Source: CAVSUR01 sp963846005
GTDB lineage: Bacteria; Actinomycetota; Actinomycetes; Streptosporangiales; Streptosporangiaceae
Direction: 5' to 3'
Assembly: GCA_963846005.1 (NCBI GenBank)
Contig: CAWJUH010000005.1
Coordinates: forward strand, 248,001-312,000
Length of the DNA stretch: 64,000 nucleotides
Numbering within the stretch: position 1 is the stretch's first letter; each line of letters opens with the position of its first letter. The notes below the pieces were generated by a model. It was not told where the DNA came from. It was given only the letters and a program-made list of their open reading frames with translations, and made no database searches. The position numbers and the translations under genes were made by a program. Positions 31,199 through 39,400 of this stretch are shown here, one piece after another.

Positions 31199-33175
31199 AT
31201 GCGCCGTCGTGTTGCCGGAATTTCCGCCCTGTCAGTGCTGACCGCCGCGGTCCTGGCCGCGTCGTCCGCGGCCACCGCCGGGACCGCCGCGGCGGCCGCG
31301 TCCGCCGCGGGAACCCGGGCCGCGGGCAGCGGCAAGCAGCCGGTCGCGACCGGGTCCGGCGGCGCGGTCGCGTCGATGGACACCGACGCGACCCGGGCGG
31401 GCATCGACGTGCTGCGCCACGGCGGCAACGCGATCGACGCCGCGGTGGCGGTGGCCAGCACGCTCGGCGTGACGATCCCGTTCGTGGCCGGGCCCGGCGG
31501 CGGCGGGTTCATGGTCATCTACCTGGCCCGCAGCCACCGGGTGGTGACCATCGACGGCCGGGAGACCTGCCCGGGCGCCTGCACCAAGACGATGTTCATC
31601 AACCCGAAGACCGGCCAGCCGCTCGACTACACCTACGCCTCGAACCAGCCGCTGTCGACCGGCGTGCCGGGGATGGTGGCGACCTGGGCGACGGCCGTCC
31701 GCCGCTACGGGCTGCGCAGCCTGGGCGCCGACCTGCAGCCGGCCATCGCCGCCGGCGAGCACGGCTTCCGGACCAACTTCGACTTCCGCCAGCTCACCGA
31801 GTCCGAGCTGCCGATGCTGCAGGCCTACCCGGCCAGCCGCAAGCTGCTCCTGACCCGCTCCGGCCAGCCGCTGCCGGTCGGCACCTGGCTGCGCAATCCG
31901 GACCTGGCCAGGACCTACCGGCTGCTGGCCCGCTACGGCCCGTCTTACCTGTACGGCGGGCCGCTCGGCCGGGCCATCGTGGCGGCCGACGACCATCCGG
32001 TGCTCACGCCGGGCCAGCAGCAGGTCCAGCTGCCGGGCTTCATGACCATGAGCGACTTGCGGCACTACTCGACCCGGGTCCAGGCGCCGACCCACGTCCG
32101 CTACCGCGGGCTGGACATCTACAGCATGCCGCCGCCGTCCAGCAGCGGCACCACCGTCGGCGAGGCGCTGAACATCCTCAGCGGCTATCACCTGCCGGCC
32201 GAGCCGCGGGTCACCGCGCTGTTCCACTACCTGGAGGCCTCCCGGCTGGCCTACGCCGACCGCGACGCCTACGTCGGCGACCCGCGGTACGTGCATGTGC
32301 CGGTGCGCGGCCTGCTCAGCCCCGCGTTCGCTGCCACCCGCCGGTGCCTGATCGGCAACAAGGCACTGACCTCGCCGGTCGCGCCCGGCAAGCCGTACCC
32401 GCCCTACCACGGCTGCTCGGGCAGCGCGGCGGCGGCGTCCGCGGGCAGCGAGGGCCAGCACACCAACAACATCGTCACCGTCGACAAGCAGGGCGACATC
32501 GTCGCCTACACCAACACGATCAACTTCTTCGGCGGCAGCGGCGAGACGGTGCCGCACTACGGCTTCCTGCTCAACGACGAGATGACCGACTTCGACTTCG
32601 CCCCCGCCGCCCCCGGCGCCTACGACCCGAACCTGCCGGCCGGCGGCAAGATCCCGCGCTCCAGCATGGGCCCGGCGATCGCGCTGCGCGGCGGCCGGCC
32701 GGTGTTCGCGGTCGGCGCGGCGGGCGGCTCGACGATCATCACGACGATCTTGCAGATCATCCTGAACCACGTCGACTTCGGCATGTCGCTGCCGGCCGCG
32801 CTGGCCGCCCCGCGGGTCAGCCAGCGCAACTCGCCGACCTCGCTGGCCGAGCCGCTGTTCTACCACAGCGCGCTGGCCCATCAGCTGACCAGCAAATACG
32901 GCGAGCAGTTCGCGCTGTCGACCGGGCCGATCCTGCCGCTGGACTACTACCCGGGCGACGCCACCGCGCTGCAAGTCCTCGGGCCTGACCGGTACCAGGC
33001 GGTGGCGGAGCCGGTCCGCCTCGGCGGCGGCAGCGCGATGGCGGTCCACCCGTCGAGGTCAGCCGGCCGCTGCCCGCGGCTGCCGCGCCAGGGCTGCGGT
33101 GCGGCGGGGCGGCGGTGTGCGGCGGGGCTGCGGTGCGGCGGGGCTGCGGTGCGCGGCCGGGCTGCGGCACGATAG
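31199..33175 (+). CDS. secreted gamma-glutamyltransferase
   Basis: This 658-residue exported protein has a twin-Arg/basic start M-R-R-R, a long hydrophobic signal and an Ala-rich spacer. The glutathione-cleaving N-terminal nucleophile fold follows: G-G-A-V-A-S, G-G-N-A-I-D-A-A-V-A, G-P-G-G-G-G-F-M, I-D-G-R-E, and the autoprocessing site E-G-Q-H-T-N-N-I-V-T-V-D-K, where Thr becomes the nucleophile. N-D-E-M-T-D-F and G-A-A-G-G-S-T-I-I are substrate-loop motifs. The last 40 or so residues are encoded by a degenerate repeat (33095-33165) and are Cys/Gly/Arg-rich, unlike the family. A 5'-terminal GTG-rich upstream frame (31163) is less likely than ATG 31199. Confidence 0.9.
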   Translation: MRRRVAGISALSVLTAAVLAASSAATAGTAAAAASAAGTRAAGSGKQPVATGSGGAVASMDTDATRAGIDVLRHGGNAIDAAVAVASTLGVTIPFVAGPGGGGFMVIYLARSHRVVTIDGRETCPGACTKTMFINPKTGQPLDYTYASNQPLSTGVPGMVATWATAVRRYGLRSLGADLQPAIAAGEHGFRTNFDFRQLTESELPMLQAYPASRKLLLTRSGQPLPVGTWLRNPDLARTYRLLARYGPSYLYGGPLGRAIVAADDHPVLTPGQQQVQLPGFMTMSDLRHYSTRVQAPTHVRYRGLDIYSMPPPSSSGTTVGEALNILSGYHLPAEPRVTALFHYLEASRLAYADRDAYVGDPRYVHVPVRGLLSPAFAATRRCLIGNKALTSPVAPGKPYPPYHGCSGSAAAASAGSEGQHTNNIVTVDKQGDIVAYTNTINFFGGSGETVPHYGFLLNDEMTDFDFAPAAPGAYDPNLPAGGKIPRSSMGPAIALRGGRPVFAVGAAGGSTIITTILQIILNHVDFGMSLPAALAAPRVSQRNSPTSLAEPLFYHSALAHQLTSKYGEQFALSTGPILPLDYYPGDATALQVLGPDRYQAVAEPVRLGGGSAMAVHPSRSAGRCPRLPRQGCGAAGRRCAAGLRCGGAAVRGRAAAR

Positions 33176-33179
33176 TCCG

Positions 33180-33503
33180 GTGACGGCGACGACGGTGGTC
33201 AACCTCAAGGGGCACCGCGGCGACCCGGACTACGCCGACGTGCTCTACGTGGGCCGGCCGATGCACCGCGGCGGGTGGCACCTGGCCGGCTCCCCGCTGG
33301 CCAGCCCGTTCCGGCCCGGGCCGGACGGCAGCCGGGAGGAGGTGCTCGCCGCCTACCGGGGGCACCTGCTGGGCCGGCCGGACCTGCTCGCCCTGCTGCC
33401 GGGCCTGCGCGGGCGCCGGCTCGGCTGCTGGTGCGTGCCGCTGCCATGCCACGCCCAGGTCATCGCCGAACTGGCCGACGCCGGGGCCGGGGCCGGCTCA
33501 TGA
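33180..33503 (+). CDS. DUF4326 domain protein
   Basis: This 107-residue DUF4326 protein starts at GTG 33180, five bases after the GGT stop. It has the family patterns V-N-L-K-G-H, V-L-Y-V-G-R-P, S-P-L-A-S-P-F-R-P-G and the C-terminal L-G-C-W-C-V-P-L-P-C-H-A-Q-V-I. DUF4326 proteins are small Cys-containing proteins often on phages and plasmids; their function is unknown. The stop codon is part of the hairpin repeat that follows. Confidence 0.85.
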   Translation: MTATTVVNLKGHRGDPDYADVLYVGRPMHRGGWHLAGSPLASPFRPGPDGSREEVLAAYRGHLLGRPDLLALLPGLRGRRLGCWCVPLPCHAQVIAELADAGAGAGS

Positions 33504-33549
33504 TTGTGTGCGTTTTTCAGTTTCACGACCGGAAAAGTCCACACGATCA
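33501..33549. repeat. hairpin repeat H, copy 1
   Basis: TGATTGTGTGCGTTTTTCAG faces GGAAAAGTCCACACGATCA, forming an imperfect stem at the 3' end of the DUF4326 gene; the first TGA is its stop codon. The same TTGTGTGCGTTT core recurs at 36559. It may act as a terminator, but repetition suggests a REP-like element. Confidence 0.65.
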
Positions 33550-33605
33550 TGACAGCGGCCGCTCGCCGTTGCCGTGGCCGCCGCCGATGGTGGTAGGTTC
33601 CAGCC

Positions 33606-35027
33606 GTGTCTGCGCCTGAGCTCGGCGCTCCCCGCCAGGCTCCGCCGGGAGCGCCCGCGCCGCCGGCGGCCCGTGACCGCGCTCGCGCCCTGCTGGCCGA
33701 GCTGTTCCCGGCCCCGGCCGGGCGGGCACCGCGGTCTGCGCTGGCGGGCAGCGCGCTCGCGCTGCTCCAGGTCCTGCTGGTCGCGCTCGGCGCGGCGGTG
33801 ATGCTGGCCCGGGTCGGCGGCCGGCCGGTCTGGGACAGCGTGTGGGCCGAGGACCCGGACATCTACCTGCCCTGGGCGCTCGCGCATCCCTGGCACCTGC
33901 TGCAGTCCTACGGCGGGTACCTGCAGCTGATGCCGCGGCTGATCGGCCAGATCGCCGCGCTGCTGCCGATCCGGCACGCCTCGGTCGCGTTCGCGCTCGG
34001 CGGCGCCGTGACCGCCTCGGCGTGCGGGTTGTTCGCCTATCACGCCAGCGCGGGCCAGGTCAGCTCGCGCTGGCTGCGGGTCCTGGCCGGGCTGTCGGTG
34101 ATCTTGCTGCCGGTGGCGCAGCTCGACATCGCCGACAACGGCGTCAACACCATCTGGTACCTGCTCGCCGCCCTGTTCTGGGCCGCGCTGTGGCGGCCGC
34201 GCGGCTGGCCCGGCGCGGCGGCCGGCGCCGTCGTGGGCTTCGCCGCCGCCGCGTCCAGCTCGCTCGGCCTGGTCTACGCCCCGCTGTTCGCCGCCCGGCT
34301 GCTGCTCGTGCCCCGGCGCCCGCGCGAGCAGGCCGCGACGGCCGGCTGGGCGCTCGGCTCGCTGCTGCAGCTCACGATCATCATGACCAGCCACCTGTCC
34401 CGGCTGCAGCCGCGCAACCCGCTGAACGCGGCGTACTTCTACGCGCATGAGGTGCTGCTGCCCGCGCTCGGCTGGCATTTCTCCTGGCATCTGCGCCACC
34501 TCATCGGCCTGGCCGGCGCCACCGCGCTGGTCGGCGGCCTGATCGGCATCGTCCTAGTGGCCGCGGTGATCACGCAGCCGCGGCGGTGCAAGGTGTTCAT
34601 CGCCACGGCCGTGGTCACCGGCCTGGTGTTCACGGTGATCACCTCGGCGCTGGCCTGGGGCGGCCCGGGCCAGCGGGTCACCGTCCGGGTGGAGCACGGT
34701 GCCCGGTACTCCACCGTGCCGATCTTGCTGCTGGACGCGGCGCTGATCGTGGCGGCCGACTCCTACGCGAAGGGGCACTGGCCCCGCCCGAAGGCGCTGG
34801 CCGCGGTCGCGGTGCTGGTGGCGGTGCTGGCGGCCGGCTGGGCCGCCGATTTCCGCTACCCGGTCCGCCGTTTCGCCGGGCGGGCCTCGTCCTGGGAGCA
34901 CGTCTCCGGCCGCTGGCTGCGCCACTGCCGGGACCATCCGGACGGGACGCTCACCGTGCGGTTCCGCGACTGGTGGGGGACCGAGCGGCTGGCCACCACC
35001 TTCAGCTGTACCGGCCTGCGGCGCTGA
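33606..35027 (+). CDS. polytopic membrane protein, GT-C-like
   Basis: This 473-residue protein starts at GTG 33606, with a cytoplasmic Pro/Ala-rich N-terminus of about 45 residues and then about eleven hydrophobic helices. The first external loop carries an acidic motif, V-W-A-E-D-P-D-I-Y-L-P, similar in place to the D/E motifs of GT-C glycosyltransferases. The C-terminal soluble stretch ends W-W-G-T-E-R-L-A. No close family is recognised; a surface glycan or lipid-linked sugar role is only a guess. It is bordered by hairpin repeat H. Confidence 0.65.
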   Translation: MSAPELGAPRQAPPGAPAPPAARDRARALLAELFPAPAGRAPRSALAGSALALLQVLLVALGAAVMLARVGGRPVWDSVWAEDPDIYLPWALAHPWHLLQSYGGYLQLMPRLIGQIAALLPIRHASVAFALGGAVTASACGLFAYHASAGQVSSRWLRVLAGLSVILLPVAQLDIADNGVNTIWYLLAALFWAALWRPRGWPGAAAGAVVGFAAAASSSLGLVYAPLFAARLLLVPRRPREQAATAGWALGSLLQLTIIMTSHLSRLQPRNPLNAAYFYAHEVLLPALGWHFSWHLRHLIGLAGATALVGGLIGIVLVAAVITQPRRCKVFIATAVVTGLVFTVITSALAWGGPGQRVTVRVEHGARYSTVPILLLDAALIVAADSYAKGHWPRPKALAAVAVLVAVLAAGWAADFRYPVRRFAGRASSWEHVSGRWLRHCRDHPDGTLTVRFRDWWGTERLATTFSCTGLRR

Positions 35028-35059
35028 CCAGCCGCCGCCGTCCCGCCGCCCGCGCTGGC

Positions 35060-35518
35060 TCAGAGCACGTGGCGGCGGCCATTTTCCGGGCCGGGCGAGC
35101 CGGTCCAGGCCGCCGCGGCGGAGCCGAACAAGAGCATGATGAAGAAGCTGCCGTACTGGGTGGCGAAAAAGGCGATGCCCAGCCCGGGCACGACGATGAC
35201 CGCACTGACCACCCACGCGATGACCTTCCAGCTGGCCTGCCGGGCGCGGTCCGGCGGAACGGCCTGGCGCCGCGGGGCCAGCTGGCGCGGCGGCGCGGGC
35301 GCCCGCCGGGCCGGGATGTCCGCGGTGGCCCCGCCCAGCTCGGCGTAGGTCCTCGAGGTCAGCGCCTGGCCAGCGCGCCCGAGCAGCTCGGCCTTGGTCA
35401 GCCGTCCCTCCGCGAACGCGGTCTTCAGGACCTCGACCGCCTGCTCGCGGTCGGCGTCGGAGGCCCGCAAGTGGCCCTGGCCGCCTGCCCATCCCGCGCC
35501 GGGGCCTTGCGGTTTCAT
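35060..35518 (-). CDS. DUF1707 (SHOCT-like) membrane protein
   Basis: This 152-residue protein has an N-terminal DUF1707 module (L-R-A-S-D-A-D-R-E-Q-A-V-E-V-L, then F-A-E-G-R-L-T-K-A-E-L-L-G-R and Y-A-E-L-G-G-A-T-A-D-I-P), a Pro/Arg-rich linker and two helices near the C-terminus (V-I-A-W-V-V-S-A-V-I-V-V-P-G-L-G, then F-F-I-M-L-L-F-G). I chose ATG 35518, which places the domain near the start. The role is unknown; DUF1707 may be a protein-interaction or oligomerisation module. Confidence 0.85.
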   Translation of the reverse strand: MKPQGPGAGWAGGQGHLRASDADREQAVEVLKTAFAEGRLTKAELLGRAGQALTSRTYAELGGATADIPARRAPAPPRQLAPRRQAVPPDRARQASWKVIAWVVSAVIVVPGLGIAFFATQYGSFFIMLLFGSAAAAWTGSPGPENGRRHVL

Positions 35519-35715
35519 CGCCACGGGCGCCTCCGGTCGGCCGGTTCGGTCAGCTCGGCCAGCCCGGCGAACGGGGTCCGGCGTACGGAGCCTGGTGATC
35601 ACGCTCGCCCGGCTGGCCCTTTCAGGATAAACGCGCCCAGCCGGGCGGGCCCGAGGCGGCCGCGGCGGCGGCCTGGCCAGACCTGGCCCGTCGCGGACCT
35701 GGCGATACTGGTGCG

Positions 35716-36540
35716 GTGCCGTATGACCCGACCATCTACCTCGGCGCCGCTGCCCACTACCGCTGCGGCCGTCCCGCCTACTCGCCGCAGCTCGAAGCCG
35801 TCCTGGCCCGGGAGGCAGGCCTGGACGGCCACGGCCGGCTACTGGATGCCGGCTGCGGCCCGGGCGTGCTGACCGTCCGGCTCGCGCACCTGTTCCGGCA
35901 GGCGGTCGGCCTGGACCCGGACCCCGGCATGCTGGCGGAGGCGCGCCGCGCGGCCGGGGAACAGCACGTGCCGAACATCCGCTGGGTCCAGGGCCTGGCC
36001 GAGGCCCTGCCCGCGGCCGCGCCGGGGCCGTACCGGCTGGTGACCTTCGGCCAGTCTTTCCACTGGACCGATGAGCTGCCGGTGGCCGAGGCCGTCTACG
36101 ACATGCTGGAGCCTGGCGGCGCGCTGGCGCTCATCGTGCACACGGTGCCGGGGCGGCCGCGGCCGCCCGACCCCGGGGTGCCCTCGATCCCGCACGAGGA
36201 GATCAGGGCGGTGGTGGCGAACTACCTCGGATCGACCCGGCGGGCCGGCCAGGGGATCGCGCCGCAGCGAAATCACCGCTTCGAGGACGTGCTGGCCCGG
36301 ACCCGCTTCGGCGTCCCGCAGCAGTTCTTCGCCCCGGGCATCGCCGGCCTGCTGCGCGACAGCGAGAGCGTGCTGTCCGGCTTCCTGTCGCTGTCGTCCT
36401 CGGCGCCGCACCTGTTCGGCGACCGCCTGGACGACTTCTGCGCCGAGGTGCGGGCGCTGCTGGCCAGCCGGTCACCCGGCGGGATCTTCTGGGACTGGCC
36501 CGGTGATACCGAGATAGTCCTGGCCCGCAAGCCCGGCTGA
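35716..36540 (+). CDS. class I SAM-dependent methyltransferase
   Basis: This 274-residue methyltransferase starts at GTG 35716, with motif I L-L-D-A-G-C-G-P-G-V-L-T near residue 42, motif II G-L-D-P-D-P-G-M-L, W-V-Q-G-L-A-E-A-L-P, V-T-F-G-Q-S-F-H-W-T and M-L-E-P-G-G-A-L. The Y-x-x-R-P-x-Y-S start resembles the Methyltransf_11 subgroup. The acceptor is unknown. It is followed by hairpin repeat H copy 2. Confidence 0.88.
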   Translation: MPYDPTIYLGAAAHYRCGRPAYSPQLEAVLAREAGLDGHGRLLDAGCGPGVLTVRLAHLFRQAVGLDPDPGMLAEARRAAGEQHVPNIRWVQGLAEALPAAAPGPYRLVTFGQSFHWTDELPVAEAVYDMLEPGGALALIVHTVPGRPRPPDPGVPSIPHEEIRAVVANYLGSTRRAGQGIAPQRNHRFEDVLARTRFGVPQQFFAPGIAGLLRDSESVLSGFLSLSSSAPHLFGDRLDDFCAEVRALLASRSPGGIFWDWPGDTEIVLARKPG

Positions 36541-36557
36541 CCACCGCCGCGCGCGTC

Positions 36558-36602
36558 ATTGTGTGCGTTTCTCAGTTGCAGCAACTGAAAAACGCACACG
36601 AT
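36558..36602. repeat. hairpin repeat H, copy 2
   Basis: This is an almost perfect inverted repeat with 22-base arms (36558-36579 and 36581-36602, two mismatches) around a single A, containing GTGTGCGTTT and AAACGCACAC. It shares its core with copy 1. It lies between the methyltransferase stop and the ArsR operator and could terminate the former. Confidence 0.75.
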
Positions 36603-36640
36603 CACGGGGGTTGCGGCTCGCGGTGCCGAATAGATAGCTT

Positions 36641-36667
36641 GTCTTGACAAGATAATTTGTCCAAGAC
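36641..36667. promoter_or_regulatory. inverted-repeat operator upstream of the ArsR-SRPBCC gene
   Basis: GTCTTGACAA and TTGTCCAAGAC form an interrupted dyad, with a nested CTTGTC-TT-GACAAG at 36638-36651. It lies directly before the ATG at 36671 in an AT-rich pocket. An ArsR-type regulator is encoded immediately downstream, so autorepression is likely. Confidence 0.6.
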
Positions 36668-36670
36668 AGG

Positions 36671-38014
36671 ATGGGCGGCGTGCTGGACGTTGCCGCCATC
36701 TCCGATCCGGCTGCGGCCGAGGCCACCCTCGACCGCACCCGCGCCCGGCTGCTGGCCGGGCTGGGCCGGCCCGCGTCCGCGGCGGCCCTGGCCGAGCGGC
36801 TCGGGCTGCCCCGGCAGAAGGTCAACTACCACCTCCGGCGGCTGGAACAGCACGGGCTGATCGAGCTGGTGGAAGAGCGCCGCAAGGGGAACTGCACCGA
36901 GCGGGTGCTGCGGGCGACGGCGGCCTCGTACGTCATCTCGCCCGCGGCGCTGGACGCCGTCGCCCCCGATCCGCGCCGCGCCCCGGACCGGCGGTCGGCC
37001 CGCTGGCTGCTCGCCCTGGCCGGCCAGCTGGTCCGCGACGTCGGCGAGCTGCTGGCCGGGGCCGAGCGGGCGGGCCAGCGGGTGGCCACCTTCGCTCTCG
37101 ACGGCGAGATCCGCTTCGCGTCGGCCGCCGACCGGGCCGAGTTCACCGGGGAACTGGCCGCGGCCGTCGCCGCGCTCGCCGCCCGCTATCACGACCAGAA
37201 CGCCCCGCAGGGCCGCGAGCACCGCATCGTGCTGGCCGTGCACCCGGCCAGCCGGCCGGCGGGCACGGCGGACAGGAGGCGTGACATGCCCAGAGAATTC
37301 GAGATCAGCAAGAAGGTCCCGCTCAAGGCAACACCCGCCCAGGTGTGGGAGAGCATCGCCACCGAGGCCGGCCTGGCCGCCTGGTTGCAGCCCGCGCCGG
37401 TCGACCCGGACAGCGAGCTGGTCACGGCCTTCGAGCCGGGGCGCCGCCTCGCCATCCGGACGCCGGCCGCCGCCGACGGGTCGGTGCACGCCTTCGAGTA
37501 CCTGATCGAGGCCAGGGACGGCGGGACCACGGTGCTGCGCTTCGTGCACAGTGGTTTCGCCGGGGACGACTGGAGCGAGGAGTACCAGCCCCTCACCTCG
37601 GCGGGCTGGGACATGTACCTGTTCACCCTGGCCGAGTACCACGCCCGCTTCGCCGGGCGGCGCGCCGTCTACGCCGAGGCTGCGGGCCCGGCCTGCTCAG
37701 CGGCGCCGCAGGCCTGGCCCGTCCTGCTGGCGGCGGCCGGGATCGCGGCGCCGGCCCGGCCCGGCGCGGACGTGCGCATCGAGCTTCCCGGGGCCGGGAC
37801 CGTCGACGGGGTGGTCGACTACGCCACCGCGAACTTCCTGGGCGTGCGCACCGCGGATGCGCTGATCCGCTTCCACGGCCGGTGGGCCCTCCGGATGACC
37901 GTCGCCGTCAGCCACCACGCCTACGGTGACTCCTTCGACGCCGGGACGGCCAGCCGCGGCTGGCGGGCCTGGCTGGGCCAGGCGCTCACTCCCGCGGCGG
38001 TCGGCCCCGGCTGA
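36671..38014 (+). CDS. ArsR-type winged-helix regulator fused to SRPBCC domain
   Basis: The single 447-residue frame joins two usually separate proteins. Residues about 20-90 form an ArsR-like winged helix (A-A-L-A-E-R-L-G-L-P-R-Q-K-V-N-Y-H-L-R-R-L-E, then G-L-I-E-L-V-E-E-R-R-K-G). About 100 residues follow, typical of the regulator's C-terminus. From about 206, M-P-R-E-F-E-I-S-K begins an AHSA1/SRPBCC domain (V-W-E-S-I-A, W-L-Q-P-A, G-F-A-G-D-D-W) with an extra C-terminal domain. AGGAGG followed by an in-frame ATG at 37286 is a complete initiation site at the junction, so a separate SRPBCC protein may also be made. Confidence 0.85.
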   Translation: MGGVLDVAAISDPAAAEATLDRTRARLLAGLGRPASAAALAERLGLPRQKVNYHLRRLEQHGLIELVEERRKGNCTERVLRATAASYVISPAALDAVAPDPRRAPDRRSARWLLALAGQLVRDVGELLAGAERAGQRVATFALDGEIRFASAADRAEFTGELAAAVAALAARYHDQNAPQGREHRIVLAVHPASRPAGTADRRRDMPREFEISKKVPLKATPAQVWESIATEAGLAAWLQPAPVDPDSELVTAFEPGRRLAIRTPAAADGSVHAFEYLIEARDGGTTVLRFVHSGFAGDDWSEEYQPLTSAGWDMYLFTLAEYHARFAGRRAVYAEAAGPACSAAPQAWPVLLAAAGIAAPARPGADVRIELPGAGTVDGVVDYATANFLGVRTADALIRFHGRWALRMTVAVSHHAYGDSFDAGTASRGWRAWLGQALTPAAVGPG

Positions 38015-38049
38015 GTCAGCGGGCGGAATCCGGCCGCCCGGGCGCCGGC

Positions 38050-38514
38050 TCAGCCCGCCGCGACCAGGCCGGGGATGCCGAGCTGGGCGGCGAGCGCGGC
38101 GTAGTCCCACAAGATCCGCTGATCCCGGATCAGGCCGCGCTCGAACGCGGCAATCGCGATCGCGGTGACGTCCGCGGCCCGGCCGGCCGGCGTGACGCCG
38201 GGCAGCAGCCAGGGCAGCTCGCGGTCGTGGGTGAACGACACGGTCACCTCGTCGACCAGCCGGAACCGGTCCACCGTGCGGGAGATCCGGGTCACGGCCA
38301 GGTCCGCGGGCAGGTGCGGCAGCAGGTTCTCGGCGTAGAAGCGCTCGGTCTCGGCGCGCCCGGACCCGCCGGTCATCGCGGGCAGCTGCCGCACGGAGGG
38401 CCGGGCCGCCAGCAAGGCCAGCGCCGCGCCGAGATCGCCCCGGGCCACCGCCGCGTGGTGATCGTCCCAGGCCTGCTCCATGTCCCGCATCCACTTCACG
38501 ATGGCCGGGGTCAT
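38050..38514 (-). CDS. SnoaL-like (NTF2-fold) protein
   Basis: This 154-residue protein, ATG 38514, has an N-terminal helix (I-V-K-W-M-R-D-M-E-Q-A-W), a beta-rich core with P-A-M-T-G-G, R-F-Y-A-E-N-L-L-P-H-L-P, V-D-E-V-T-V-S-F-T-H-D and A-I-A-I-A-A-F-E, and a final strand region W-D-Y-A-A-L-A-A-Q-L-G. This fits nuclear transport factor 2/SnoaL-like polyketide-cyclase-type folds. Substrate binding is unknown. Confidence 0.8.
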   Translation of the reverse strand: MTPAIVKWMRDMEQAWDDHHAAVARGDLGAALALLAARPSVRQLPAMTGGSGRAETERFYAENLLPHLPADLAVTRISRTVDRFRLVDEVTVSFTHDRELPWLLPGVTPAGRAADVTAIAIAAFERGLIRDQRILWDYAALAAQLGIPGLVAAG

Positions 38515-38682
38515 GCACCGGTAGCTACCCGGCGGCCGGCGAGCTGATCGCCGCCGGCCTGCATCAATATGAGACTGAGCCGGAAGGAGCATCGGCTGCG
38601 CACCGGCCGGGTACATTTCCGCCATGACAGGCAGCCAGCCCCGCCGGCCCTGGGCGTGGCCCCGGGAGCCGGGCGGTGCCCG

Positions 38683-38985
38683 GTGAAGGGCGACCGGGTC
38701 GAGATCGTGGTCGACGCCGGCGGTGAGATCCGCACCTACGAAGTGCTGGCCACCCGGGCCGGGCGGCGGGTCGAGGTGGTGAACCGGCGCGGCCTGATCG
38801 AGGTCAGCGAGCTGACCCGGGGCGGGACCGCGGTCCGGACGGCGCGCTTCCTGGCCAGCCGGGTGATCGCGCTGGTCGAGCACCCGGCGCCGTCCCGCCG
38901 GGCCGACCCGCGGGACCGGCCGGGCCGCGACGGCGCGCCGGCCGATCCGGGGCGCGGCCGCCGCGCCGCCCGCAGCGGCGGCTAG
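38683..38985 (+). CDS. small conserved hypothetical protein
   Basis: From a GTG at 38683 this gives 100 residues. The first 65 form a beta-rich module (D-R-V-E-I-V-V-D-A-G-G, Y-E-V-L-A-T-R-A-G-R-R-V-E-V-V, I-E-V-S-E-L-T-R-G-G) ending A-S-R-V-I-A-L-V-E-H-P. The rest is a basic, disordered Arg/Pro tail. Similar short proteins occur singly in actinobacteria but the function is unknown. The upstream open frame (from 38569) is low-complexity, so GTG 38683 is preferred. Confidence 0.6.
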   Translation: MKGDRVEIVVDAGGEIRTYEVLATRAGRRVEVVNRRGLIEVSELTRGGTAVRTARFLASRVIALVEHPAPSRRADPRDRPGRDGAPADPGRGRRAARSGG

Positions 38986-38990
38986 CGGTA

Positions 38991-39386
38991 TCAGCCCTGG
39001 TCGAGCGGGCCGGGGTCAGCGGGCACGTCGACCGCGTACCGGCGCAGTGCGTCCAGCGGCACGATCTCCAGCGCCCGCTCGTGGGTGCAGGCCAGCACGA
39101 CCGGCGCCGCCGCCCCGTCCCGGTGCGCCCGCAGCCAGTTCGCGGCCGTGACGCACCACCGGTCGCCCGGCACCAGGCCGGGGAACTGGTAGTGCGGCAC
39201 CGGAGTGGTCAGGTCGTTGCCGATGCGCCGCTGGTGGGCCAGGAACTCGGCCGTCACCACCGCGCAGATCGTGTGGCTGCCCATGTCTTCCGGGCCGGTG
39301 CTGCAGCAGCCGTCCCGGTAGAAGCCGGTCAGCGGGTCGGTGCCGCACGGCTCCAGGGAACCCCCGAGGACGTTGCGATCTGCCAT
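38991..39386 (-). CDS. DUF2237 family protein
   Basis: This 131-residue protein starts at ATG 39386, with the family signature N-V-L-G-G-S-L-E-P-C, then P-L-T-G-F-Y-R-D-G-C-C, H-T-I-C-A-V-V-T-A-E-F-L, Y-Q-F-P-G-L-V-P-G-D-R-W-C and the C-terminal L-A-C-T-H-E-R-A-L-E-I-V-P-L. Conserved Cys residues suggest metal or redox chemistry. The function is unknown. It converges on the preceding small gene with five bases between stops. Confidence 0.92.
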   Translation of the reverse strand: MADRNVLGGSLEPCGTDPLTGFYRDGCCSTGPEDMGSHTICAVVTAEFLAHQRRIGNDLTTPVPHYQFPGLVPGDRWCVTAANWLRAHRDGAAAPVVLACTHERALEIVPLDALRRYAVDVPADPGPLDQG

Positions 39387-39400
39387 GCCAGAAGTATTGC

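Noticed and set aside
31232..33049. Long minus-strand open frame opposite gamma-glutamyltransferase
   Set aside because: No domain, heavily biased composition; the plus strand encodes a complete recognised enzyme.
38021..38039. GGGCGG...CCGCCC as a terminator between convergent genes
   Set aside because: The stem is only six bases and not distinguishable from background in this GC-rich sequence.
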